A program made the translations under genes and the position numbers. The notes under the pieces were generated by a model. It was not told where the DNA came from. It saw nothing but the letters and a program-made list of their open reading frames with translations, and searched no databases. Positions 6,925 through 13,073 of a stretch of DNA of 16,406 nt are shown piece by piece (position 1 is the first letter of the stretch; every line of letters starts with the position of its first letter). This DNA comes from Dehalococcoidia bacterium UBA5748 (GTDB lineage: Bacteria > Chloroflexota > Dehalococcoidia > Dehalococcoidales > UBA5627): the NCBI GenBank assembly GCA_002419135.1, contig DIFM01000037.1:1-16406 (forward strand), read 5' to 3'.

Positions 6925-7120
6925 CATACCGGGTTAACGATTAAATTGTCATTCTGGAAGTCACAAGGGGTGACTGAAGAATCCGGGGGGTGGGGAGAAA
7001 TAGCACAAAGGTAGATACATCATCAGATGGGAATAACAGCCCTCATCCGTCAGTTACCAAGTGGGTACAGACCGGATGTTGAGTTTCACTACTCCGATGA
7101 ATCCGATTGATATCGGATAG

Positions 7121-7179
7121 TACTCCAACCATTGTTTTTAAGCGCCAAATACATTATTATTAGGGTACTCCAGCCATGG
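7121..7179 (+). promoter_or_regulatory. Promoter of the Crp/Fnr-family gene flanked by a repeated 14-bp box
   Basis: TTGTTT (7132-7137), a 17 bp spacer and TATTAT (7155-7160) form a plausible sigma70 promoter with its start near 7167. The box TACTCCAACCATTG (7121-7134) overlaps the -35 edge. Its near-copy TACTCCAGCCATGG (7166-7179, 12 of 14 identical) covers the predicted start point. The repeats are direct and 45 bp apart. Boxes at -35 and +1 would suit an autorepressor, but the binding protein is unknown. Confidence 0.4.
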
Positions 7180-7205
7180 TGAGAGGTTAGTAAAGCGAAA
7201 AAGTT

Positions 7206-7877
7206 ATGAAATCAAAAGCAGAGCTTGTTAATACATCGGTATTCTTTGCCGGATTAAAGCCCGAAGAGCTTGAGCCGATAATAAAACTCATCATAGAAAA
7301 AAAATACGAACGTGACGAGATGCTTTTCTTCGAGGGAGATGCTACCGAATCACTTATATTTTTGGCTTCGGGAGTGGTGAAAATATTCAAGACATCCCCT
7401 GACGGAAAAGAACAGATTCTTTCAATTGCACATCCGGAGGAAACATTAAACGAAGTCCCTCTATTCAACGGTGGCTTAAATGCAACCAGCGCTCAGGCAA
7501 TGATGCAGGTGGTGGTGTATTTAATTAACAAGAGGGACATAGAAATGCTGATGAGAAAATATCCGCTTGTTGCTTCAAATGTAATACATATACTGGCAAA
7601 AAGAACACGCCAACTGGTCACCCTGGTTGAAGAACTATCTTTTAAGAGGGTAAACGGGAGATTAGCCGGTATTCTGCTGGAGAATGCGGTGCGCGATGGG
7701 CAGTCCGGTGCCAGATTGACTCAGCGCGATATGGCGGCTATGGCGGGAACCGCCAGAGAGGTTATAAGCCGCTCGTTAAAAGCGATGGAAGATGACGGCA
7801 TAATCGGTTTTGATAAACACAAACTTATAATCAAAGATAGAGAAGCATTAAAAAGGATGTCTCAAACATATTCATGA
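7206..7877 (+). CDS. Crp/Fnr-family transcriptional regulator
   Basis: A 223-residue regulator. Residues about 12-125 form the cyclic-nucleotide-binding-type beta-barrel (FFAGLKPEELEPI, FFEGDATESLIFLASGVVKIF, GKEQILSIAHPEETLNEVPLF), followed by the long dimerisation helix. The C-terminal HTH_Crp domain (about 148-215) contains LTQRDMAAMAGTAREVISRSLKAMEDDGII at 171-200. There is no N-terminal cysteine cluster as in FNR, so it is not an iron-sulfur oxygen sensor of the E. coli type; the ligand is unknown. The ATG at 7206 has only a weak purine-rich region upstream, and an in-frame TAA at 7191-7193 limits the start. A ferredoxin gene with a CRP-like site follows, which suggests a target. Confidence 0.92.
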   Translation: MKSKAELVNTSVFFAGLKPEELEPIIKLIIEKKYERDEMLFFEGDATESLIFLASGVVKIFKTSPDGKEQILSIAHPEETLNEVPLFNGGLNATSAQAMMQVVVYLINKRDIEMLMRKYPLVASNVIHILAKRTRQLVTLVEELSFKRVNGRLAGILLENAVRDGQSGARLTQRDMAAMAGTAREVISRSLKAMEDDGIIGFDKHKLIIKDREALKRMSQTYS

Positions 7878-7917
7878 GATAAATGTCACATACATAGTTA
7901 TAAGAGACATGTATAAT
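7875..7917 (+). promoter_or_regulatory. CRP-like binding site and -10 box for the ferredoxin gene
   Basis: TGAGA (7875-7879), six bases, TCACA (7886-7890) matches the CRP consensus TGTGA-N6-TCACA at 9 of 10 positions, and flanking A/T (7874/7891) extends the symmetry. A perfect TATAAT lies at 7912-7917, which puts a start near 7924. The site centre (7882.5) is then at about -41.5, the class II activator position, with no recognisable -35. It overlaps the stop codon of the regulator gene. Confidence 0.5.
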
Positions 7918-7943
7918 AAGGGTATATTAGGTGTAGAAGTGCT

Positions 7944-8147
7944 ATGTTTACAATGAAACCTGAAATAGATAAAGAAAAATGCGACGGCTGCGGTCTGTGT
8001 GTGGGGGTGTGCCACGAAAACGGCATAATGATAGTCAATAAGACTGTTGTTACCATCAATGATGTAGAATGTGATTGGTGCGGTATTTGCGAGGCGGTTT
8101 GCCCTAATGACGCCATACGCTGTCCGCTTATAATAGTTTTTGTATAG
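7944..8147 (+). CDS. Small 2[4Fe-4S] ferredoxin
   Basis: A 67-residue electron carrier with two CxxCxxCxxxC motifs: C13, C16, C19, C23 and C43, C46, C49, C53. The second has the usual proline after its last cysteine (CPNDAI); the first has histidine there (CHENG). Each motif donates three ligands to one cluster and its last cysteine to the other (family knowledge). The short hydrophobic tail PLIIVFV is seen at the C-terminus. Translation could begin at 7944 or at the ATG at 7953 (residue 4); AGGTG at 7929-7933 is the only ribosome-binding candidate. It follows the Crp/Fnr-family gene by 66 bp and probably has its own regulated promoter. The redox partner is not in the window. Confidence 0.93.
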   Translation: MFTMKPEIDKEKCDGCGLCVGVCHENGIMIVNKTVVTINDVECDWCGICEAVCPNDAIRCPLIIVFV

Positions 8148-8261
8148 TTTGACTCTCTTCTTATAAACCTCACTTTTTTAACCATTTTTATTTTGTTATC
8201 AATAGCTTGTTTGCCATATCTATCGCTCACAAATTCCCATTTTATGAGACTTAGGTTACAT

Positions 8262-8323
8262 ACACCAATCCGGAACCGAATTAAAATAAAGGTGTTGAAT
8301 AAAAAAGATTGGTGTTTTAATTC
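8262..8323 (+). promoter_or_regulatory. Two interlocking 9-bp inverted repeats upstream of the zinc-ribbon gene
   Basis: ACACCAATC (8262-8270) is perfectly complementary to GATTGGTGT (8307-8315), and GAATTAAAA (8278-8286) to TTTTAATTC (8315-8323). The arms alternate (1, 2, 1', 2'), so the two stems compete or form a pseudoknot. They lie 41-102 bp before the ATG at 8364, in a 216-bp AT-rich gap (8148-8363) with no other feature. Confidence 0.4.
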
Positions 8324-8363
8324 TTTACCAAATACCCATTATCAACGAAAGGGGGGTGGTAAA

Positions 8364-8597
8364 ATGGTTATGTGGAAAGCAAAAAAATGCCCCAAATGCG
8401 GGGGCGATATGTATATAGATGTTGATGAGAACATATGGTTTGACCATTGTCTTCAGTGCGGATATATGAAAAATATTACAGAGGTATTATGCAGTAAGTG
8501 CGGTGAATTGGTTTCTGTAAACACGGATGGAAGCAATCAGTGCTATTATTGTGAAAAATGCGGAAACAGCGCTGAGTTATGCCGGTCGGTACGCTAA
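8364..8597 (+). CDS. Small double zinc-ribbon protein of unknown function
   Basis: A 77-residue protein starting MVMWKAKKCPKCGG. C9/C12 (CPKCGG) with C29/C32 (CLQCGY) form one zinc-ribbon. C43/C46 (CSKCGE) with C60/C63 and C66 (CYYCEKCG) form a second, with a further C73. Such proteins usually bind nucleic acid or other proteins, but I cannot name the family. The ATG at 8364 is chosen because AAAGGGGGGTGG (8348-8359) lies directly upstream; the open frame extends further 5' but that part has no protein-like character. It converges with the DUF167 gene 18 bp downstream. A start at the second ATG (8370) would also fit. Confidence 0.75.
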   Translation: MVMWKAKKCPKCGGDMYIDVDENIWFDHCLQCGYMKNITEVLCSKCGELVSVNTDGSNQCYYCEKCGNSAELCRSVR

Positions 8598-8615
8598 AAT
8601 AAGTCCCGATTCAAT

Positions 8616-8945
8616 CTAACGGGTTGTGTGCGATAAAATTTTTTCCAAAACCGAAATCTTGTTTAAGCCGTCTATCGATATCAACTTGTTTTTTGAAGTG
8701 TGGCCTTTAATAATATCCAGCCTGTCTTTACTGATGCCGAGCAGATGGCTCAGGTAATCTATCAGTTCTTTGTTGGCCTTCCCTTTAACCGGCGGCGCGC
8801 TTATTTTTATACGCAACACATCGTTTTGCATTCCGATGACTTCGTTTTTAGATGCTGACGGAGTAATCTGCACAGCTATTTTAGCATGTGATTCATCTGT
8901 GTTCTGCAAATCGAGGGGCATCTGGCGGGTTGTTTTTCTTGCCAA
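8616..8945 (-). CDS. DUF167 (YggU-family) protein
   Basis: A 109-residue protein. The core, about residues 20-105, carries the family pattern: AVQITPSASKNEVIG, LRIKISAPPVKGKANKELIDYL (the PPVxGKAN signature at 51-58) and the IIKGHTSKNKLISI strand. DUF167 proteins are small alpha/beta domains of unsettled function. The start is TTG at 8945, supported by GGGAG eight bases upstream; that site lies inside the end of the preceding gene, so the two are probably translationally coupled. An internal ATG (residue 9) would still keep the whole domain. The gap to the upstream membrane-protein gene is 2 bp. Confidence 0.88.
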   Translation of the reverse strand: MARKTTRQMPLDLQNTDESHAKIAVQITPSASKNEVIGMQNDVLRIKISAPPVKGKANKELIDYLSHLLGISKDRLDIIKGHTSKNKLISIDGLNKISVLEKILSHTTR

Positions 8946-8947
8946 TA

Positions 8948-9154
8948 CTAAGGCTCCCTGTCCAGTACGCCGTATGCATTTCCGCTAATTACCAGTATAA
9001 GGGATGCGAAAAACCAGAAAACAGCGGTAACAATCATTTCGCTTAATTCCCAGAATGCTTCGATAAAAGCGGGTGCGATGCCAAAAACTGTAAAAACTGC
9101 CATTATAAAGCAAAGAACTCCGGTTGTAGTAAAAATTATTGATAGTACTTTCAT
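8948..9154 (-). CDS. Small membrane protein with two predicted transmembrane segments
   Basis: A 68-residue hydrophobic protein beginning MKVLSIIFTTTGVLCF. Residues about 3-25 and 38-60 are membrane segments, joined by a short acidic loop (FIEAFWELSEM). I do not recognise a family. The ATG at 9154 is preferred over two GTG codons just upstream because AGGTGG lies five bases before it. It is the first gene of a leftward pair with the DUF167 gene, and the two nearly touch. Both genes are uncharacterised, so the pairing says little about function. Confidence 0.6.
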   Translation of the reverse strand: MKVLSIIFTTTGVLCFIMAVFTVFGIAPAFIEAFWELSEMIVTAVFWFFASLILVISGNAYGVLDREP

Positions 9155-9220
9155 ATTCACCACCTTATATATTTACAATTGGCGATAATTGAGATATTCT
9201 TGTGTCGTACGGTTTTGGAT

Positions 9221-9251
9221 AATAACACCGGTTATTGGATATGTCAATAAC
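9221..9251 (+). promoter_or_regulatory. Iterated AATAAC/GTTATT inverted repeats before cinA
   Basis: AATAAC (9221-9226) faces GTTATT (9231-9236), and GTTATTG (9231-9237) faces CAATAAC (9245-9251) across 7 nt. The middle arm is shared, so only one hairpin can form at a time. The last arm ends three bases before the AAGGA ribosome binding site at 9255-9259. It may be an operator or a translation-level switch. Confidence 0.35.
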
Positions 9252-9264
9252 TTGAAGGATATAA

Positions 9265-9744
9265 ATGAATAAAACAGCCCGGGAAATCGGGGAAATATTG
9301 CGGGGCAAGAAACTCACCCTCGGATGTGTCGAGTCGGCTACCGGTGGTTTGATTTCTGCTGAAATTACGGAAATTGCTGGCAGTTCTGAGTACTTTAAAG
9401 GAGCTATTGTTTCCTACAGCAATCAGGCGAAGCTAAATCTAGTCGGCGTAAGCAAGGAAACGCTGGAAAAATACGGAGCTGTCAGTCCGCGTGTGGCTGA
9501 GGAGATGGCATTCGGCGGCAGAAAGGTGCTGAGTGTCGATATATGTTTGTCTGACACCGGTATTGCCGGTCCGGGTGGCGCTACCGATAAAAAACCGGTC
9601 GGTCTTTTTTATATTGGCTTATCTCACAAAGACGGTACCTTCAACCGCAGGCTTAATTTGAACGGCGATAGGGAACAGAACAGAAGGGCAGCGGCTGAGG
9701 CGGCTCTTCTATGGTTAAAGGAATATCTCTTAGAGTTGGGGTAA
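9265..9744 (+). CDS. pncC: CinA C-terminal domain protein, nicotinamide-nucleotide amidase (PncC type)
   Basis: A 159-residue stand-alone CinA C-terminal domain. The family deamidates nicotinamide mononucleotide to nicotinic acid mononucleotide in pyridine-nucleotide salvage. Visible signatures are CVESATGGLISAEIT (21-35, with the proposed nucleophile S24), GSSEYFKGAIVSYSN (39-53), GAVSPRVAEEMA (71-82), SDTGIAGPGGATDKKPVG (96-113) and the C-terminal helix. The N-terminal MoCF/COG1058 domain of full-length CinA is absent, as in E. coli PncC. AAGGA lies five bases before the ATG. It converges with the transporter gene, 45 bp away, without a clear intrinsic terminator between them. Confidence 0.92.
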   Translation: MNKTAREIGEILRGKKLTLGCVESATGGLISAEITEIAGSSEYFKGAIVSYSNQAKLNLVGVSKETLEKYGAVSPRVAEEMAFGGRKVLSVDICLSDTGIAGPGGATDKKPVGLFYIGLSHKDGTFNRRLNLNGDREQNRRAAAEAALLWLKEYLLELG

Positions 9745-9789
9745 GCATGGTTAGAAAACACTGGTATAGGCACATCAAGCATTAAAATA

Positions 9790-11031
9790 CTACATAACAA
9801 GTTCAAGATATGCCCAGTAAACCAGAACGTTAGTTATCGTCAACGGGATTCCGATTCTGATAAACTCCCAAAAGGTTACAGTAACACCGCATTTCTTTTC
9901 GGCATTCTGAATTATAATCACATTGCTGGCGGCTCCAAGTATCGTAAGGTTTCCTGCAATCGTACTACCCGCCGCCAATGCCATCAAGCCGTGAGTGGTT
10001 ACACCCAGGTGTGTCAGCATCGGCAGGTAGAGCGCTACCAGTGGCACATTGGACAGTATCTGGCTGAGTATTACGCTCCCGGCGAAGATTACACCGGTCT
10101 CTGCTATATCGATATGCGCATTAACAATAGCCGATTGAATAATCTCCGAGTTCCAAACGCTTTGCATTAGCACAAACATCGCTGCGAAAAATACCAGCGT
10201 TGTCCAGTCTATTCTCTTTATAATCCTCGGTTTCTTGGGCAGATAACAGAAAACCGGCAGAGCGGCAATCAGGGCAATATAGGTCAATTTGAAATCCACA
10301 TCCAGTCCGCTGAGTACGATTACAATCTTTCCCATTATCAGCAGAACCAGCAGAAGCAGTGAGATTCTGGCTATAGCGAACAGTTTCCGGTCTTTTACAG
10401 GTTCCGGAGTGTGACTGAAACTGCTTCCTTTAAATTGTTTACGATAAAACAGTTTTATAACCAGGTAAGCCATAAAAAGGTTTATCAGTGTCGGGATTGC
10501 CAGGTATTTGAGGAAGGTTATAAAAGGGTTTGTTATATCACCGTTTATAGCAATCAGCAGGTTCTGTGGATTGCCGATGGGGCTCATAACGCTGCCGATG
10601 GTTACGGCAAAAGCCAGCGCCAGCAGCAGTATCTTAGGTTTGGTATTCGATGTTTTTGCCAGCGATAGGACTACGCCCGTGCCGATAATTGCCAGAGTAT
10701 CATTCATAAGGATTGCCGAGAGTATTCCGGTGCCGAACAAAATAAAGAGAACCAGGGTGTCAAGGTTTTTGGCGTGGTTGAACAGTTTGTATGAAAGGCT
10801 CGATAGATAGCCGCTTTCTTCCATGGCTTGCCCGATGGTAAATACGCCGAACAGAAAGAGCATGACATCGATATTGATGGATTTTAGCGCGTCTGATGGT
10901 GAGATCTGCAAACTCAGCAGTACGGCAATAGCGCCGCCAAGCATGATTTGCCATATTTGCAGTCTTACATTACCGACCTGCCGGACGGCTATCAGCAAGA
11001 AGACAATTAACAGGACTATTATCGAAATCAT
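9790..11031 (-). CDS. ArsB/SLC13 (ion transporter) superfamily membrane permease
   Basis: A 413-residue integral membrane protein with roughly ten to eleven hydrophobic segments and a hydrophilic loop near 198-218. The two half-repeats of the superfamily show as GSVMSPIGNPQN (146-157) and GSTIAGNLTILGAASN (355-370), the re-entrant substrate-binding hairpins. MNDT (109-112) and SNVP (327-330) precede them as expected. Candidate substrates are arsenite, dicarboxylates, sulfate or Na+/H+; the sequence does not decide. Although an ArsA-like ATPase lies 3 kb away, the two are on opposite strands and not in an operon. A minus-strand TATAAT (11070-11065) lies upstream, and no Shine-Dalgarno site is seen before the ATG. 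Confidence 0.88.
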   Translation of the reverse strand: MISIIVLLIVFLLIAVRQVGNVRLQIWQIMLGGAIAVLLSLQISPSDALKSINIDVMLFLFGVFTIGQAMEESGYLSSLSYKLFNHAKNLDTLVLFILFGTGILSAILMNDTLAIIGTGVVLSLAKTSNTKPKILLLALAFAVTIGSVMSPIGNPQNLLIAINGDITNPFITFLKYLAIPTLINLFMAYLVIKLFYRKQFKGSSFSHTPEPVKDRKLFAIARISLLLLVLLIMGKIVIVLSGLDVDFKLTYIALIAALPVFCYLPKKPRIIKRIDWTTLVFFAAMFVLMQSVWNSEIIQSAIVNAHIDIAETGVIFAGSVILSQILSNVPLVALYLPMLTHLGVTTHGLMALAAGSTIAGNLTILGAASNVIIIQNAEKKCGVTVTFWEFIRIGIPLTITNVLVYWAYLELVM

Positions 11032-11064
11032 ATAGTATGAGAGAATTGACCGCTATATCAGTTT

Positions 11065-11070
11065 ATTATA
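11065..11070 (-). promoter_or_regulatory. -10 box for the leftward transporter gene
   Basis: TATAAT on the minus strand at 11070-11065 would start transcription near 11058, leaving a leader of about 27 nt before the ATG at 11031. The -35 is weak. It lies in the 117-bp divergent region between the transporter and the HNH-like gene. Confidence 0.4.
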
Positions 11071-11116
11071 CTCCAAACCTCTAAATAGTCTAATCGTCTT
11101 ATATATAACAGGGGTA

Positions 11117-11145
11117 TTGACAAAAGAGCAATTCCGACATAGCAT
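11117..11145 (+). promoter_or_regulatory. Sigma70-type promoter for the small Cys-rich protein gene
   Basis: A perfect TTGACA (11117-11122), a 17 bp spacer and TAGCAT (11140-11145, 4 of 6). The start would fall near 11152, right at the ribosome binding site, so the leader would be very short (about 12 nt). Confidence 0.5.
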
Positions 11146-11163
11146 TTATTGAGAGGTAGGCTT

Positions 11164-11400
11164 ATGTTGACGCAGATACTTGAAAAGATATGGGAAAGGG
11201 CGGGAGGCAAGTGTGAATGTTGCCGGCAATCTCACAATCATTCGTATATAAGATGCAATAAGAAGCTTATCCGCGAAATGCAGGATAAATCGGCTTCGGG
11301 AGGTTGGAAACTTTACCAGCATTTTGCTTACGGTGGTAATGACCCCAGCGCTTATTCCGCATATTGCTGGGATTGTTATAAGAAAATAGAAAGTGAATGA
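11164..11400 (+). CDS. Small cysteine-rich HNH-like protein
   Basis: A 78-residue protein starting MLTQILEKIWERAGGKCECCRQ. C17xxC20 and C68xxC71 are spaced like the zinc-binding pairs of treble-clef HNH proteins. The segment YQHFAYGGNDPSAYSAYCWDCYKKI resembles the HNH layout (histidine, GG, then CxxC), but a complete catalytic H-N-H set is not obvious, so nuclease activity is doubtful. C19, C31 and H53 may also bind metal. The ATG at 11164 is chosen over a TTG at 11149 because GAGAGG (11151-11156) lies seven bases before it and the predicted transcript starts near 11152. It converges with the TfoX-N gene. Confidence 0.6.
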   Translation: MLTQILEKIWERAGGKCECCRQSHNHSYIRCNKKLIREMQDKSASGGWKLYQHFAYGGNDPSAYSAYCWDCYKKIESE

Positions 11401-11436
11401 CGTGATAGAAAATCTACTTGCCTCTATCCGTTTGAA

Positions 11437-11781
11437 CTATCTTTCCGCGTCAGCATTTTTAGATTTTATCTTTTTGGGTGTCGGCTTTGGTAATTCGTTA
11501 TAGGTAGCGGAAATTAAGCCGGATAAATATTCCCTGTCTTCGAGGTCTTCGATAAGAAAGAACGGTTTCGAGCCCGGGTACGCCGGGGCTTCTATGATTT
11601 CGCGAAGCTGTGAGCGTCCCGCCTCTGTAATCTTAAGGAAAAACCGATCATCGCAAATTAAACCGATAATCTTTCCGTTGATATAGATGCCGTATTCGCC
11701 GAACATCTTTATGTATGTGGCATTGCCGGCCCCGCTTATCTGCGAACAGACATATTCGACAAACTCAATAGCAGAAGACAT
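11437..11781 (-). CDS. TfoX N-terminal domain protein
   Basis: A 114-residue protein matching the TfoX_N domain: the hallmark MFGEYGIYINGK (26-37), followed by LICDDRFFLKITEAGR (41-56) and the KPFFLIEDLEDREYL segment. The tail (about 97-114) is lysine-rich and probably disordered. TfoX_N occurs alone in many bacteria outside the competence regulator TfoX/Sxy, where its role is unknown; there is no TfoX_C domain here. GGAGG lies five bases before the ATG, in the 13-bp gap after the PlsY-like gene, so the two form a leftward operon. Confidence 0.88.
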   Translation of the reverse strand: MSSAIEFVEYVCSQISGAGNATYIKMFGEYGIYINGKIIGLICDDRFFLKITEAGRSQLREIIEAPAYPGSKPFFLIEDLEDREYLSGLISATYNELPKPTPKKIKSKNADAER

Positions 11782-11794
11782 ATTTTCCTCCGGG

Positions 11795-12472
11795 CTACTT
11801 AATACTGCGGTCCAAAAGCAGGCGGTTCAAGAGGACTCTTCCCATTTTACGTTTGGCTTTTATATCCTTTGTTATACCCTGCGTAAGGCGTCGAATCATG
11901 ATTATGGCAAATAAAATAACAAATCCGACCACAATTTCAACAGGTTCGCCCAGAAAATAAGCGGCAATCGGCAGAATGAAAAACGTCATTGCTATTCCTA
12001 TCGGAAGAGCATCGGAAGTTCCTGCTCCTTTTGTAAAACGGGTACGTGTAGATTGTCCTTTAAGTCTGAGCAATTTTACCAGTTTTGATATCAGGCCGAT
12101 TAAAGCCGGAATGAGTGCAATTAAAGTCGGCATGTATGCCAGCGTAACTGCCATACCCAGTCCGACCGTGTTCCCTTTTTCTCCATCGAATCCGGAAAAA
12201 ACCGGCCACATCTGGCCAACTACGGCAGCCAGACCACAGGCGACAATTACCCATAAATCAAGTCCGATGGCATAGCAAATCAAAATAGTCGCAACACCCT
12301 TAAAAACGTCTGCCAGCACCCCTGTTATGCCCCAGAATGGCCCGGCACCCTGCCAGAGATTCATATGAAGGTCTCCGCTTGTGCTAATTTTATGCAATTT
12401 GCACAGGAGATAGAGATGAGGGAATGCGCCAAAGAAATAGAAGACAACTATCATGGTTATGTCGGTTAACAT
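11795..12472 (-). CDS. Divergent PlsY-like (glycerol-3-phosphate acyltransferase family) membrane protein
   Basis: A 225-residue membrane protein with about five hydrophobic segments. FYFFGAFPHLYLL (11-23), VLADVFKGV (52-60) and GLAAVVGQMWPVFSGFDGEKG (80-100) align with PlsY, which transfers acyl groups from acyl-phosphate to glycerol 3-phosphate. However, the first motif (GSGNxGATN) is replaced by unrelated residues near 32-44. In the second, the usual GHxxPVFxGFxGGKG reads GQxWPVFSGFDGEKG, with H to Q and G to E. IRRLTQGITKDI (193-204) resembles the third motif. It is longer than typical PlsY (about 200 residues), with a basic loop at 130-150. It may be a paralogue with altered or no acyltransferase activity. 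It is co-transcribed with the TfoX-N gene. Confidence 0.72.
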   Translation of the reverse strand: MLTDITMIVVFYFFGAFPHLYLLCKLHKISTSGDLHMNLWQGAGPFWGITGVLADVFKGVATILICYAIGLDLWVIVACGLAAVVGQMWPVFSGFDGEKGNTVGLGMAVTLAYMPTLIALIPALIGLISKLVKLLRLKGQSTRTRFTKGAGTSDALPIGIAMTFFILPIAAYFLGEPVEIVVGFVILFAIIMIRRLTQGITKDIKAKRKMGRVLLNRLLLDRSIK

Positions 12473-12667
12473 AATTTATACCGCCCTTTTAATGTTGCCA
12501 TAAACTGTTGAATTCTACAGTATTTAAGCTATCGATGGCAATAGATTATTACGATTTGTACGTTGTGTAACTGGCGTATAGTTTAAACTTTTTAATATAG
12601 TATTATATTGAAAAGTCCTTTCCAATACCCCCTGTGTTCCTTAGATATGTTTTTTAAAGGACAACAG

Positions 12668-12706
12668 TAGCCGCTCGTGGTGAACTTGTCGAATCCATAT
12701 AGCGGC
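12668..12706 (+). repeat. Diverged, shortened copy of the 61-bp repeat
   Basis: It begins TAGCCGCTCGTGG and ends ATATAGCGGC, keeping TTGTCGAA in the middle, but lacks about 20 bases compared with the copies at 6747-6807 and 13981-14041. Confidence 0.6.
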
Positions 12707-12728
12707 AACGAAAATTAATTGTATTATT

Positions 12729-12770
12729 GTTCCGTTCTACAGACCCTTCGACAGGCTCAGCGAACGGAAC
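12729..12770. repeat. Hairpin repeat with 9-bp perfect arms
   Basis: GTTCCGTTC (12729-12737) is complementary to GAACGGAAC (12762-12770) around a core containing CCCTTCGACAGGCTCAG. The core resembles the GTCGAA-containing middle of the 61-bp repeat read on the other strand. Confidence 0.6.
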
Positions 12771-12915
12771 ATATTATACTTTTACCGATACTTTAACTGT
12801 TACCTTTGTACCCGGTCTGTACCTGTTGTCAGCAGTCCCGATGAATAGGGAATGGCGGATGAGGGTCGGTATAAAGTCTTTCTGTAATCATCCATGCTAT
12901 ATTCATCTCTAATAC

Positions 12916-12960
12916 CTCACCCCTTTTTATTCCCCTCTCCGCACGCAGAGAAGGGGCATA
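12916..12960. repeat. CTCACCCC-type repeat, copy 1
   Basis: CTCACCCCTTTTTATTCC..CTCTCCGC followed by GCAGAGAAGGGGCATA recurs at 14182-14225 with few changes. The C-rich and G-rich halves are inverted relative to each other. Confidence 0.65.
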
Positions 12961-13000
12961 AGCGCGTAAGAAAAGCGGATTGATATATACATGTCTTCGA

Positions 13001-13029
13001 TTGCCGCAATATCATATCAATGTTATACT
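13001..13029 (+). promoter_or_regulatory. Promoter of rph (extended -10)
   Basis: TTGCCG (13001-13006), a 17 bp spacer and TATACT (13024-13029) preceded by TG at 13021-13022 make a strong extended -10 promoter. The start would be near 13036, leaving a leader of about 38 nt with AGAGG at 13058-13062. Confidence 0.6.
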
Positions 13030-13073
13030 TGTAAGGACTGAAATAATATAAAGACAGAGAGGAAAAGTATTTA

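Larger units (their letters stand above)
6718..7131. other. Intergenic repeat mosaic without genes
   Basis: Between the ArsA-like gene and the regulator promoter there is a 61-bp repeat (6747-6807), two short palindromes (6867-6881, 6908-6924), a TTGTCATTCTGGA-type half-element (6944-6996) and a relic of the compound repeat (CCCTCATCCGTCA near 7033-7047). No open frame has coding character. Confidence 0.65.
12473..13000. other. Intergenic repeat region without genes
   Basis: About 530 bp between the divergent PlsY-like and rph genes. It holds a diverged copy of the 61-bp repeat (12668-12706), a hairpin element with GTTCCGTTC/GAACGGAAC arms (12729-12770), a relic of the compound repeat (GGATGAGGGTCGG near 12856-12868) and a CTCACCCC...GGGG element (12916-12960). 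A 61-codon open frame at 12727-12912 overlaps these repeats and is not credible. Confidence 0.65.

Noticed and set aside
8193..8363. N-terminal extension of the zinc-ribbon protein
   Set aside because: The frame is open, but a strong ribosome binding site at 8348-8359 directly precedes the ATG at 8364, and the upstream part reads through AT-rich inverted repeats without protein-like composition.
5824..11031. Arsenite efflux system made of the ArsA-like ATPase and the ArsB-superfamily permease
   Set aside because: The genes lie 3 kb apart on opposite strands with unrelated genes between them, the ATPase is single-domain, the permease motifs fit the whole SLC13/ArsB superfamily, and no arsR, arsC or arsD is present.
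12727..12912. A 61-codon plus-strand open frame
   Set aside because: It lies entirely over intergenic repeats, has no ribosome binding site, and its translation is low in protein-like character.
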